From Burkholderiales bacterium (GTDB lineage: Bacteria; Pseudomonadota; Gammaproteobacteria; Burkholderiales; Burkholderiaceae_C): DNA of 64,000 nucleotides. The stretch covers positions 32,084 through 96,083 of the forward strand of contig JACRAZ010000071.1 in the NCBI GenBank assembly GCA_016213205.1, read 5' to 3'. Positions 49,446-59,600 of the stretch are shown in pieces. Below the pieces are notes generated by a model, which was not told the DNA's origin, did no database searches, and saw only the letters and a list, made by a program, of their open reading frames with translations. Made by a program: the position numbers and the translations under genes. Numbering within the stretch: position 1 is the first letter of the stretch; each line of letters opens with the position of its first letter.

Positions 49446-49925
49446 CTAGGGGTCGCCCGGCGTCGCCGCGCCGGGCCGTTGTGGCGGCCGGGTCGGCAGC
49501 CGCCACAGCCAGATGCTCACCGCCAGGCAAACGGCGGCGGGCACCCAGGCCACCCGAGCGGGCAGCGTGAAGGCGGCCCAGGCCGAGCCGATGGTCATCG
49601 TCAGCGCCGAGAGCTGCTTGGCGCGCAGCGGCACCGCGTGGTTGGCGCGCCAATCGCGCACCATCGGGCCGAAGCGGGGGTGGTTCAGCAGCCAGCGTTC
49701 GCAGCGCATGCTGCTGCGCGTGAAGCAGAACGCCGCCAGCAGCACGAAGGGCGTGGTGGGCAGCAGCGGCAGGAAGATGCCGACGATGCCGGTGACCAGG
49801 CTCGCCACCCCGGCCAGCAGCCACAGCACCCGCACCCACAGCGGCCGCAGGGCCAGGCTGGGCGCCGCGGGCCCGCGTGGTGGTGGTGGCGGGTGATCGT
49901 CGGGCGGCGGCGGGGGCACGGGCAT
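49446..49925 (-). CDS. YbaN/DUF454 family inner-membrane protein
   Basis: A 159-residue protein with a Pro-rich N-terminal tail of about 28 residues, then hydrophobic helices and the DUF454 motif GIFLPLLPTTPFVLLAAFCF with the following RSSMRCERWLLNHPRFG segment. Family function is unknown. The start at 49925 (MPVPPPP) is chosen; upstream in-frame codons overlap the hemerythrin leader. It converges on the cupredoxin gene with an 8-base gap. Confidence 0.9.
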   Translation of the reverse strand: MPVPPPPPDDHPPPPPRGPAAPSLALRPLWVRVLWLLAGVASLVTGIVGIFLPLLPTTPFVLLAAFCFTRSSMRCERWLLNHPRFGPMVRDWRANHAVPLRAKQLSALTMTIGSAWAAFTLPARVAWVPAAVCLAVSIWLWRLPTRPPQRPGAATPGDP

Positions 49926-50020
49926 CGGCCCGATGCTAAAGCGGCCGATTGACCCGCGGCAAGCTGCCGGACGGGCAGGCGCTGCTAACCTCGCGCCATC
50001 GAGAAACCCGCCCGACCACC

Positions 50021-50515
50021 ATGACCGCCCTCGCCTGGACCGACGACCTCGCCCTGCAGCACCCGCAGATGGACACCACGCACCAGGAGTTCGTGCAGCT
50101 GCTGGCCGCTGCCGACGAGGCCCTGGCACTGGCGCCGGCCGTGCTGCTGGAGCGCTTCGAGGCGCTGGTGGCGCACACCGTGGAGCACTTCGCGCAGGAA
50201 GACCGCTGGATGCAGGCCACCGGCTTCGCGAAGGACAACTGCCACGGCTTCCAGCACCAGGCGGTGCTGGGGGTGATGCAGGAATGCGCCCGCCGCGCGC
50301 GGCAGGACGAGCCCGATTTCGAGCCGCTGCGCCTGGCCGTGGGCGAGCTGGCGATCTGGTTCCCGCAGCACGCGCAGATGATGGACGCCGCGCTGGCGCA
50401 GCACCTGGCCGCCGTGGGCTACGACGTGGCCACCGGCGAATGCCGCGCGCCGGCGCTGGCCGAGGCCATCACGGGCTGCGGCAGCACGCCCTGCGCGACG
50501 CCGGCCGCCGGCTGA
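50021..50515 (+). CDS. Bacteriohemerythrin
   Basis: A 164-residue four-helix bundle oxygen-binding protein. All seven di-iron ligands are in place: His21, His56, Glu60, His75, His79, His117 and Asp122. The last 25 residues form an extension with three Cys, beyond the usual 130-residue fold. It probably stores or delivers oxygen, or senses it. It is convergent with a second hemerythrin gene, whose stop lies 31 bases away. Confidence 0.93.
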   Translation: MTALAWTDDLALQHPQMDTTHQEFVQLLAAADEALALAPAVLLERFEALVAHTVEHFAQEDRWMQATGFAKDNCHGFQHQAVLGVMQECARRARQDEPDFEPLRLAVGELAIWFPQHAQMMDAALAQHLAAVGYDVATGECRAPALAEAITGCGSTPCATPAAG

Positions 50516-50546
50516 GCCGCGGCCCCGGGGCCACACCGGGCAAGGC

Positions 50547-50951
50547 TCAGGCCCGGCGGGGCTTCAGCAGCGTGCGCAGTTCCTTGTCGGAGCGGCGGAT
50601 GTGCAGCGACAGCCAGTCGCGCAGCAGCACCGACACCTGCGCCGCCGTGCTGATGCTGCCGGCCTGGTGCTTGCGCTGCAGGCCGTCCAGCGTCTCGATC
50701 AGGCGCCCATGGCCACGCTGGTGGTCCGCCAGCTGCGGAAACTTCACCGTGGCCATGATCTGCTCCTCCCGGGCAAAGTGCTGCCGGGTGTAGTCCAGCA
50801 ACTGGGCCAGCACCTGGTCGACGATGGCCTGGCCCTCACCCTGCCGGGTGGCGGTGTGCAGCTCGTTGACCAGCGCGATCAGGCGCTTGTGGTCTTCGTC
50901 GATCGGGCCCTCGTCGACGACCATGTCGTCGGCCCATTCGAAATACGCCAT
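50547..50951 (-). CDS. Bacteriohemerythrin in the chemoreceptor operon
   Basis: A 134-residue hemerythrin with a complete ligand set: His21, His58, Glu62, His77, His81, His117 and Asp122. It starts 11 bases after the stop of the methyl-accepting chemotaxis gene on the same strand, so the two are co-transcribed. A role as oxygen-binding partner of that receptor is likely but inferred. The upstream in-frame extension is the shadow of the receptor gene. Confidence 0.93.
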   Translation of the reverse strand: MAYFEWADDMVVDEGPIDEDHKRLIALVNELHTATRQGEGQAIVDQVLAQLLDYTRQHFAREEQIMATVKFPQLADHQRGHGRLIETLDGLQRKHQAGSISTAAQVSVLLRDWLSLHIRRSDKELRTLLKPRRA

Positions 50952-50962
50952 GCGCGCCTCCT

Positions 50963-52531
50963 TCAGGCCGGGAGCAGCACCTGCCCCGAGTCCAGCTTGA
51001 ACACGTCCACCGTGGCCACCAGCGCGCGCGACTGGTGTTCCAGCGATTGCGCCGCCGCGGCGGCCTGCTCGACCAGGGCCGCGTTGCTCTGGGTCATCTG
51101 ATCCATCTGCCCCATCGCCAGGTTGATCTGCTCGACACCGGCCGATTGCTCGGCGCTGGCGGCTGTGAGCTCGCCCATGATGTCGGCCACCCGGCGCACG
51201 CTGACGACGATCTCGTCCATCGTGCTGCCGGCCATCTCGACCAGCTTGCAGCCCTGGGACACGTTGCCCACCGAGGTGGCGATCAGCTGCTTGATCTCGC
51301 GCGCGGCGATGGCCGAACGGCCGGCCAGGCTGCGCACCTCGGTGGCCACCACCGCGAAGCCCCTGCCCTGCTCGCCCGCGCGGGCGGCCTCCACGGCGGC
51401 GTTGAGCGCCAGGATGTTGGTCTGGAACGCGATGCCGTCGATCACGCCGATGATGTCGGCGATGCGGCGCGACGAATCGTTGATCGCGTCCATGGTCTGC
51501 ACCACTTCGGCGACCACCGCGCCGCCGCGCAGGGCCACGTCGGCCGCGCGTGAGGCCACCTGGTTGGCATGGCGGCCACTGTCCATGTTCTGCCGGATGG
51601 TGGCGTTGAGCTGCTCGACCGACGATGCGATCTGCTGCAGCGAGCTGGCCTGCTCCTCGGTGCGTTGCGACAGGTCCAGGTTGCCCATCGCGATCTGGCT
51701 GGTGGCGGTGGACACGGCCTCGGTGCCACCCCGCACATCGCCGACGATGCGCACCAGGCTGCCGTTCATCGAGCGCAGCGCGCGCAGCAGGCTCGCGAGT
51801 TCGTCGTTGCCATGCACCTGGATGTGCGAGCGCAGGTCGCCCTCGGCCACCTTGCGCGCCAGGCCCGCTGCCTGCGCCAGCGGCTGCGTGATCGAGCGCG
51901 TGAGCCACCACGCCCCCAGGGCACCGAACAACAGGCCGAGCAGGGCCAGCACGAGCATCGTGCGCTGCGCCGCCGCGAGCTCGCGGCCGACTTGTTCGTT
52001 GCTGGCCACCACGATGTCCTTCTGCAGCTGGGTGAGCGCCGCGATCGGCTCCTGCAGCGCGTCCAGCGCGGGCAGGGTTTCGGCCAGCATCAACTGGGCC
52101 GCCTCGTCGCGCCGGCCGGCGGCCACGAGCTGGCGCACCCGGGTGAACGAGGCCACGTAGGCCGTGCGCCGCTCGACCACCAGTGCCAGCCGCGCCTTGC
52201 CCTCGGGCAGGTGGATCAACGTGCGCAGGCGTTCCAGCGCCTGGCTGATGGCCTGCTTGTTGGCCTCGATCGCCGCGTCGATGCGGGCCACCTGGGCGGC
52301 GTCGCTGGTGATCAGCAGCTCCATGTTGCGGCGGGCGTTGGCACGCGTCGTTGCGTTGACCACGCCGGCCAGCTCGGCCTTGACCCAGTCGACGTCGACC
52401 GTCCGGCGGTTGGACTCGCGCACGCTGCCAAACTGCAGCCATGCGGTCAGACTTGCGGCACACAACATCAAGAGCAGCAGTCCAAAGCCCAACGCCAATC
52501 GACGCCCGATACTCAGGCTGATGGCAGTCAT
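50963..52531 (-). CDS. Methyl-accepting chemotaxis protein
   Basis: A 522-residue chemoreceptor. Transmembrane helix 1 is at 11-33, a helical periplasmic sensor (4HB-like) spans 34-190, helix 2 is at 191-210, HAMP at about 211-263 (RSITQPLAQAAGLARKVAEGD), and the signalling tip contains EVRSLAGRSAIAAREI. The start ATG at 52531 has AAGGA six bases upstream; an ATG 15 bases earlier lacks one. Ligand unknown; the downstream hemerythrin suggests oxygen or redox. Confidence 0.93.
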   Translation of the reverse strand: MTAISLSIGRRLALGFGLLLLMLCAASLTAWLQFGSVRESNRRTVDVDWVKAELAGVVNATTRANARRNMELLITSDAAQVARIDAAIEANKQAISQALERLRTLIHLPEGKARLALVVERRTAYVASFTRVRQLVAAGRRDEAAQLMLAETLPALDALQEPIAALTQLQKDIVVASNEQVGRELAAAQRTMLVLALLGLLFGALGAWWLTRSITQPLAQAAGLARKVAEGDLRSHIQVHGNDELASLLRALRSMNGSLVRIVGDVRGGTEAVSTATSQIAMGNLDLSQRTEEQASSLQQIASSVEQLNATIRQNMDSGRHANQVASRAADVALRGGAVVAEVVQTMDAINDSSRRIADIIGVIDGIAFQTNILALNAAVEAARAGEQGRGFAVVATEVRSLAGRSAIAAREIKQLIATSVGNVSQGCKLVEMAGSTMDEIVVSVRRVADIMGELTAASAEQSAGVEQINLAMGQMDQMTQSNAALVEQAAAAAQSLEHQSRALVATVDVFKLDSGQVLLPA

Positions 52532-52668
52532 CTCCAATCCTTTCATCCGGTGCCGATCTGGCGGGTCTGGGTACTGCTGCTTGGGTTTCGACCCCGGCAC
52601 GCCCGACTGAACCGCTCGGATTTGCGCCAGATCAGCAGTTGCCCACCTTGTGTGCCGAGGCTTCTTCC

Positions 52669-53592
52669 ATGCCGAGCCCACCCCAGGACCTGCGCTTCCC
52701 GTCGATCGAGGGGCTGCGCGCATTCGAGGCTGCGGCCCGGCTGGGCAGCTTCGAGCGCGCGGCCGACGAGCTGGCCATCACCGCCAGCGCGGTGAGCAAG
52801 CGCCTGGCCACGCTGGAAGACCTGCTGGGCACCGTGCTGCTGCAACGCAGCGCGAAACCACTGGCCCCCACCGCGGCCGGCAAGGAATACCTCGAACAGG
52901 TGCGTGCCGCGCTGGGCCTGCTGGCCGCGATGCCGCTGCACCAGCGCGCCGCCCAGCGGCTCGAGCGGCTGCGGGTGACGGCACCGCCCACCTTTGCGCG
53001 CCAGATCCTGGTGCCCCAGCTCGAAGGCTTCACCCGCGCGCACCCGGAGATCGAGCTGGAGCTGCTGCTGTCGATTCCCTACCTCGATGCCGCAGCGGCG
53101 ATGCACACCGACCTGGCGGTGCGCGCCAGCGCGGCCGGCAGTGCCGAGGGCACGCTGCTGCTGGACGATCGTGTGCTGCCGGTAGCCGCGCCAGCGCTGC
53201 TGGACCGCCTGCCGCCGCTGCGCACGCCGGCCGATCTGGCGGCGGCACCCCTGCTGCGCACGCCGCTCGAGCCCTGGACACCGTGGTTCCGCGCCGCCGG
53301 CCTGGCCTGGCCCGAGCCTGCCACCGGGCCGAAGCTGGTGGACCTGGGCCTCACGCTGGAGGCCGCCGTCTCGGGCCAGGGCGTGGCGCTGGCGCGGCCC
53401 AGCCTCGCGCGGCACTGGCTGGCCACCGGCACGCTGCGGCCGGTGTTCACCCTCACCGCGCCGGCGGCCAACCCCTACTCCCTGCTGCCGCGCGCGCCGC
53501 AGGGCGCGGCGGCGGTGTTCGCACGCTGGCTGCAGCAGGTGTGCCAGGAGGCCGAGCAGCAGGCCGCGGAATGGCTTTCCGGCCTGGCCTGA
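52669..53592 (+). CDS. LysR-family regulator (GcvA-like)
   Basis: A 307-residue LysR protein starting MPSPPQDLRFPS. The helix-turn-helix (SFERAADELAITASAVSKRL) is of the GcvA/AmpR type. It is divergent from the chemoreceptor across 137 bases and lies 67 bases before the hydroxy-acid dehydrogenase gene, its probable target or operon partner. Confidence 0.9.
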   Translation: MPSPPQDLRFPSIEGLRAFEAAARLGSFERAADELAITASAVSKRLATLEDLLGTVLLQRSAKPLAPTAAGKEYLEQVRAALGLLAAMPLHQRAAQRLERLRVTAPPTFARQILVPQLEGFTRAHPEIELELLLSIPYLDAAAAMHTDLAVRASAAGSAEGTLLLDDRVLPVAAPALLDRLPPLRTPADLAAAPLLRTPLEPWTPWFRAAGLAWPEPATGPKLVDLGLTLEAAVSGQGVALARPSLARHWLATGTLRPVFTLTAPAANPYSLLPRAPQGAAAVFARWLQQVCQEAEQQAAEWLSGLA

Positions 53593-53659
53593 GCATCTTT
53601 CCGGACGGCCGGCGCGGAGCGCGGCTAGCATCGCCGTCACCAGGAGACAAGGCGACACC

Positions 53660-54814
53660 ATGACCGTCATCACCAACATCGAAGACCTGCGCGTGCTGGC
53701 GAAGAAGCGCGTGCCACGCATGTTCTACGACTATGCGGACACCGGCAGCTGGACCGAGTCGACCTACCGCGCCAACGAGGCCGATTTCCAGTCCATCAAG
53801 CTGCGCCAGCGCGTGGCCATCAACATGGAAGGCCGCAGCACCGCCACGAAGATGATCGGCATCGACGTGGCGATGCCGGTGGCCATCGCCCCGGTGGGCT
53901 CGGTGGGCATGCACCATGCCGATGGCGAGATCCTGGTCGCCCGCGCGGCCGAGAAGTTCGGCATCCCGTTCACGCTGTCCACCATGAGCATCTGCTCGAT
54001 CGAGGACGTGGCCGCGCACACCAAGGCGCCGTTCTGGTTCCAGCTCTACGTGATGCGCGACCGCGACTTCAGCGACCGGCTGATCGACCGCGCCAAGGCC
54101 GCCGGCTGCAGCGCGCTGGTGCTCACGCTGGACCTGCAGATCCTGGGCCAGCGCCACAAGGACCTGAAGAACGGCCTGTCGGTGCCACCCAAGCCCACGC
54201 TGGCCAACTGGATCAACCTGGCCACCAAGCCACGCTGGTGCCTGGGCATGCTGGGCACGAAGCGGCGCCAGTTCGGCAACATCGTGGGCCACGTGAAGGG
54301 TGTGCAGGACGTGAGCTCGCTGTCCGAATGGACACAGCAGCAGTTCGACCCGCGGCTGAGCTGGGCCGACGTGGAGCGCATCAAGAAGCGCTGGGGCGGC
54401 AAGCTCATCCTCAAGGGCATCCAGGACGTGGAGGACGCGAAGCTCGCGGCCGATTCCGGCGCCGATGCGCTGATCGTCAGCAACCACGGCGGGCGCCAGC
54501 TCGACGGCGCCGAATCGAGCATCCGGGCGCTGCCGCGCATCGTGGATGCGGTGGGCTCCCGGCTCGAGGTGCACATGGACGGCGGTATTCGTTCGGGCCA
54601 GGACGTGCTGAAGGCCTGGGCCCTGGGCGCACGCGGCACCTACATCGGCCGCGCCTTCCTGTACGGCCTGGGCGCGATGGGCGAGGCCGGCGTGACCAAG
54701 GCCTTCGAGATCATCCACAAGGAGCTGGACCTGACCATGGCCTTCTGCGGCCGCACGCAGATCGGCCAGGTGGACCGCAGCATCCTGCTGCCGGGCACCT
54801 ACCCGGTGGAGTGA
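53660..54814 (+). CDS. FMN-dependent alpha-hydroxy-acid dehydrogenase (LldD-like)
   Basis: A 384-residue FMN enzyme of the L-lactate dehydrogenase/glycolate oxidase family. The active-site motif SNHGGRQLDG is at 274-283 with catalytic His276; FYDY at 22-25, APVG near 77-80 and DGGIRSGQDVLKA are also typical. It oxidises a 2-hydroxy acid, probably lactate or a close relative, at the membrane. The start ATG has a clear CAGGAGACAAGG ribosome binding site. Confidence 0.93.
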   Translation: MTVITNIEDLRVLAKKRVPRMFYDYADTGSWTESTYRANEADFQSIKLRQRVAINMEGRSTATKMIGIDVAMPVAIAPVGSVGMHHADGEILVARAAEKFGIPFTLSTMSICSIEDVAAHTKAPFWFQLYVMRDRDFSDRLIDRAKAAGCSALVLTLDLQILGQRHKDLKNGLSVPPKPTLANWINLATKPRWCLGMLGTKRRQFGNIVGHVKGVQDVSSLSEWTQQQFDPRLSWADVERIKKRWGGKLILKGIQDVEDAKLAADSGADALIVSNHGGRQLDGAESSIRALPRIVDAVGSRLEVHMDGGIRSGQDVLKAWALGARGTYIGRAFLYGLGAMGEAGVTKAFEIIHKELDLTMAFCGRTQIGQVDRSILLPGTYPVE

Positions 54815-54874
54815 GCCCGCCCTGGCAGTCACCGGCCTCGGCGGCCGGGCCTGGCCCCGTCGGCCGCGCCGCCT

Positions 54875-55801
54875 TCAGGCCGCGGTGCCCGGCAGGCCGC
54901 GCAGGGCCTGCTGCAAGGCGGCCAGCGCATGCCGCACCTTGGCGGGCTGGGTGTCGCGCTGCGGCACCACGCCCCACACCGGCATCGGCGGCGTCTGCCA
55001 GCCCGCCAGCAGCGGCACCACGCGGCCGGCACGCAGGTCGTCCTCGGCGTCGGGTCGCACCAGCCAGGCCAGGCCCAGGCCGGCCGCGCACATCTGGCCG
55101 ATGGTGAGCTGGTTGTTGCTGACGATGCGCGGCGCCACGCGCGGCCGCTGCACCTGGCCGCCGGGGCCGACGAGCTCGAGCGCAAAACCCTCGGCGCCGG
55201 ACTCGTGGCCGATCCATTCGTGCGTTGGCAGGTCGTCGGGCTGCTGCGGCACGCCCTGCCGGGCCAGGTAGGCCGGCGCAGCACACAGCACCCACTCGAA
55301 GCTGCACAAGCGCCGCGCGACCCAGCTTGAATCGGGCATGCGCCCGGCCCGCAGCGCCAGGTCGATGCGGGCGTCGATCAGGTCGATCATGCGGTCGTCC
55401 ACCGCCAGCCGCAGCCGCAGGGCCGGGTGCTGCGCCAGCAGCGGTGCCAGCGCAGGCGCCACGTGGCGCGCGAAACCCACCGGGGCCGACAGGCGCAACT
55501 CGCCCTCCAGCGCATCACGCGAGCGCTGCATCTGGTCGCGCGCGGTATCGGCCGCCTGCACCAGCGTCGCGCAGTGGGCCTGCACGCGCGCCCCCACCTC
55601 GGTGAGGGTGAGCTTGCGGGTGGACCGGTGCAACAGGGTCACGCCGTGCGCGGCCTCCAGCGCACGCACCCGCTGGCTCACGGCCGAGGGTGTCATGCCC
55701 AGCTGCCGCGCGGCGCCGCTCATCGAGCCCTGCTGCACCACCGCGGCAAATACGGCCATGGCGGGCAGGTCGTCCACCTTGAAGTTTGGCTTCAAAGACA
55801 T
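54875..55801 (-). CDS. LysR-family regulator
   Basis: A 308-residue LysR regulator beginning MSLKPNFKVDDLPAM. The helix-turn-helix is GSMSGAARQLGMTPSAVSQRV. It is divergent from the NAD(P)-binding gene across a 75-base gap, a usual sign of control of that neighbour. Effector unknown. Confidence 0.9.
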   Translation of the reverse strand: MSLKPNFKVDDLPAMAVFAAVVQQGSMSGAARQLGMTPSAVSQRVRALEAAHGVTLLHRSTRKLTLTEVGARVQAHCATLVQAADTARDQMQRSRDALEGELRLSAPVGFARHVAPALAPLLAQHPALRLRLAVDDRMIDLIDARIDLALRAGRMPDSSWVARRLCSFEWVLCAAPAYLARQGVPQQPDDLPTHEWIGHESGAEGFALELVGPGGQVQRPRVAPRIVSNNQLTIGQMCAAGLGLAWLVRPDAEDDLRAGRVVPLLAGWQTPPMPVWGVVPQRDTQPAKVRHALAALQQALRGLPGTAA

Positions 55802-55876
55802 TGCGATTCAAACCGTCTAGTGCGTGGATTGTGAAGCCAGCACCATGCCGGCATCCACTTTTCATGGAGATCCTGG

Positions 55877-56530
55877 ATGAACATCGCACTGATTGGCGGC
55901 ACCGGCTTCGTGGGCTCGGCCCTGCTGGAAGAACTGCTGCAGCGGGGCCACCGCGTGACGGCCCTGGCACGCACCCCGGGCAAGCTGGCGGCCCGCCACC
56001 ACCTGCGCGTGGTGCCCGCCGACGTGCAGGACCCGGCCCAGGTGGCCCAGGCCGTGGAGGGGCACGATGCCGTGCTGAGCGCCTTCAACCCGGGCTGGCA
56101 GGACGAGCGCCTGTACGAGCGCTTCCTGGCCGGCAGCCGCGCCATCGCGGCCGGCGTGCAGCGCGCGCGGGTGCCGCGGCTGGTGGTGATCGGCGGCGCC
56201 GGCAGCCTGTACGTGGCGCCGGGCGTGCAGCTGGTGGACACGCCGGCCTTCCTGGACCACGTGCCACCGAACATCGTGCCGGGTGCGCAGGCCGCACGCG
56301 ACGCGCTCAACGAGCTGCGGGCGCTGCCCGACCTGAACTGGACCCTGGTCTCGCCCCCCGCGCTGCTGCAGCCGGGCGCACGCAGCGGCCAGTACCGGCT
56401 GGGCCAGGACGCCTTGCTGATGGACGGCGACCGCCCCGCCGCCATCTCGGTGCCGGACCTGGCGGTGGCGGTGGTGGATGAGCTGGAGACGCCCAGGCAC
56501 CTGCGCCAGCGCTTCACGGTGGCGCACTGA
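55877..56530 (+). CDS. NAD(P)-binding SDR-like protein (NmrA/YwnB type)
   Basis: A 217-residue Rossmann protein, with the nucleotide motif GGTGFVG at 7-13 and ALARTPGKL after the second strand. It resembles the atypical SDR/NAD(P)H-binding (PF13460) group, which includes redox sensors and flavin reductases. No catalytic Tyr-x-x-x-Lys was seen. The ATG at 55877 follows TGGAGATCCTGG, a good ribosome binding site. It is probably regulated by the divergent LysR. Confidence 0.85.
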   Translation: MNIALIGGTGFVGSALLEELLQRGHRVTALARTPGKLAARHHLRVVPADVQDPAQVAQAVEGHDAVLSAFNPGWQDERLYERFLAGSRAIAAGVQRARVPRLVVIGGAGSLYVAPGVQLVDTPAFLDHVPPNIVPGAQAARDALNELRALPDLNWTLVSPPALLQPGARSGQYRLGQDALLMDGDRPAAISVPDLAVAVVDELETPRHLRQRFTVAH

Positions 56531-56629
56531 CCGGCGCCGGCCGCCCGTGCCGCCTGTGCCGCCCGTGCCATCGGTGGCCGGGCGGCCGGGCGTCCTGCCC
56601 GCGGCGTGGGTTCAGAGCTTGAGAGGCTT

Positions 56630-59600
56630 TCAGGCGCCGGCGGGCTCGGCCGAGAGCACCCCGGCCAGTTCCACCAGCACCTCGGCGAGCGGCCGCTCCA
56701 CGTTGTCGGCCAGCGCGGCCAGCGCCGTGTTCGCCGCGTAGGTCTTGCCGCCGATCTCCCAGCGCTCGATGCCCACCAGCGTGTCCACGTCGGTGCCGGC
56801 CACGCCGCTCATCACGAGCTGCGCGACGCCATCGACCGTGGCCTTGCGGACGCGGTAATCGGCGATGTTGCCGGTGAACACGGCCGTGTCGATGCCGGCG
56901 CCGCCATCCAGCCAGTCGCTGCCGCGGCCCCCCACCAGGCGGTCGTTGCCGTCGCCGCCGCGCAGCATGTCGTTGCCGGAGTCCGCCATCCAGCCGGATT
57001 CGGCCAGCTGCCAGGGCTGGGTGAGGTTCAGCGCGCCCTGGGCGTCGGTGATCTTGCCCGCGTGCTGCGCATGGCGCGCCAGCGCCAGCATCGCATCGGC
57101 CCAGTTGCCGCCGGCCTGCAGGTAGGCCACGCCCACCGGCACCACGGCGTCGGCCTCGGCGCCCGGGCCCCAGACGCTCTCGACCAGCAGGCGCACCTGC
57201 AGCTCCAGCGCCTGGCCGGTGACCGGGTGCTGGGCGAGGTGGATGTCGTAGGCCAGCTGGCCCAGCGCGTGATCGTCCAGCGTCAGCGTGCTGGCCCAGT
57301 TCAGCTCGTCCAGCGTGGGCAGGCGGTCCAGCACCGCATGGCCCAGCAGCGCCAACGTCGTCAGGCGCTCGGGGCTCTGGTAGCTGAAGGCCAGGCGCTC
57401 GTCGCTGTCGCGCGGCTGACCGGGGGCCGACCAGGCGCCGGTGAGGCTGAAGCTGGCCGGCCCGCCGAACAGCGGCTCGGCCAGCATGAAGCGGCTGACA
57501 AGCTGGCCTGCCTGCAACTGGAAGGTCCACTGCCCGGCATCGCTGTTGCCGCCTTGCAGCGTGTCGTCGCCGCTGCCGCCCTCGAGCGTGTCGTTGCCGG
57601 TGCCGCCAACCACGCGGTCGTTGCCCTCGTCGCCGAAGAGCTGGTCGTTGCCGCCCAGCGATGCCACGGTGTCGTCGCCGCCACCGCCACGCAGGTAGTC
57701 GTCGTCCGGGCCGAGGCAGATGAACTGCGATCCGGCGTCGCCGATCACGACGTTCGCGCCGGCCCCGCCGGTCACCGTCAGCGGGCCGACGATCGCCGCG
57801 AAGTCGACGTTCTGCAGCTCGATGCGGGTGCCCTGGGGCAGGCTGCGGCCATCGATCACCAGCGAGCTCACCACGTGGGTGGCGCCGGTGCCGGGCACGG
57901 TGCTGATCACGATCGGCGCGCTCAGCGACGAGGCACCGCCCGTGCCCAGCGTGGGCGTGATCGTGCGCACCACGGGGTTGGCACTGTCCAGGCCGGCCAG
58001 CACCGGGGCCGGCAGCTGGCTGCCCGGCAGCACCACCGGGTTGCCGGGCAGGCCACCGGCCTGCTGCAGGGCCTGGGTGACGGGGTGGCCGCTGCCGTTG
58101 TTCACCCCGGTGATCGAAGCACCCGCCCCCACCGGCAGGCTGACCACCACGGGCTGCGTGCTGCTGCCGCCGATGACGATGTCGGCCAGGTTGGCGTTGG
58201 GGGTGTTGGGGTCTTCCGGCCGGGTGCTGGTGATCACCGGCACGTCGATGCGCACGGTGCTGCTGCCATCGGGCTGCTGGGTGGTGGTGGTTTCCACCGT
58301 CGTGCCGTCCACCGGCACGGTGACCACCGTGGTGGCCGGGTCGCTGGCGGTCTTGAAGTTGTAGCCGCCGCCCGAGGGCAGGCCGGCCACGCTGTTGCCG
58401 GCGGAGTCCTTCAGTGCGTTGTCGGGCCAGCTCACCGCGTAGGTGTCACCAAACACCAGCGCGCCCTGCGGGTCGATCACCAGGCGGCCGTTGCCGTCGA
58501 TGGCCACGCTGGCCTGCACCGTTGCGCCGGTGCCGGTGCGCGTCAGCGTCACGCCGCTCAGCGTGGACAGCGCGGACGACAGCGGCTCGCTGAAGCGCAG
58601 CACGAGTGAGATGTCCACCGACACCGAGGTGGCATCGTCGGCCGGGCTGCTGCCGGCGGCATCGAACACCGGTGCGCTGGCGTCCACCGCCAGGCTCAGG
58701 CTGGCGCCCGGGCCGGGGTTGCCCGCCGTGTCGCCATAGCTGCCGGCCGCCACCGCGATGCTGGCACTGCCGGCGCCCGCGGTGGGGGTGAACAGCGCCG
58801 AGAAGATGCGTGCATCCGCCGTTGCCGCCAGGCCGCTGACAGTGCCGCCGCTGACGCTGATGTCCGCCGCGGTGAAGCCGTCGGGCAGCTCGCTGAAGTT
58901 GAAGCGCAGCGTGGTGCTCTGGCCCGCGGCCAGCACGCTGGCATCGCTGGTGATCACGAGGCTGGGCCCCTGGGTGTCCACCACGTAGTTGGCCGAGTGC
59001 GACCGGCCCGCGCCGGGCTGGCCGCTCGCATCGTTGATGCCCGCGTGGTTGAGTTCGATGACGTTGCTCACGTCGGTGATGCCCGCCGCCGGGGTGAAGG
59101 TGGCACGCCAGGTGAGGCCGCCATCGCTGGTGGCCAGGCCGCCCAGGCTGCCACTCTCGACCGTGAGGTCGCCCAGGTCCAGCCCGCTCACCGCCTGGCT
59201 GAAGCGGATCGTCACCTGCATCGTGTCGCCCGTCTTCAGCGAGCTCTTGCTCAGCTCGAAGCTGGCGGGCAGCAGCAGCGTGTTGACCGCGTAGTTGTTG
59301 GAGTTGACGCTGCCCACGCCGGGGTTGTTGCTGCGGTCCACCACGCCGGCGGCGTTCAGCGCAATGGTGTTGGTGGCATCCGAGGTGTTGGCGCTGGGGC
59401 TCAGCACCGCCGTCCAGGTGGTCTTGTTGTCGGTGGTGACCAGGCCGGTGAGCGTGCCGCTCGGGCTGCTCAGGTCCTCCAGCGTGAAGCCGTTCACCGG
59501 CTCGCTGAAGGTGATGGTGACCAGCGAGGTCTCGCCCACGCGCAGGTCGGTGTCGGCCACCACCACGGTGGCGGTGGGCGCGGTCACGTCCGGCGGCGTG

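Noticed and set aside
50521..50532. GGCCCCGGGGCC palindrome between the two hemerythrin genes
   Set aside because: Short, no loop or T-run; expected by chance at this base composition.
56539..56587. GGCCGCCCG/CGGGCGGCC stem between the NAD(P)-binding gene and the RTX gene as terminator
   Set aside because: Loop of 31 bases and no T-run; too weak in such GC-rich DNA.
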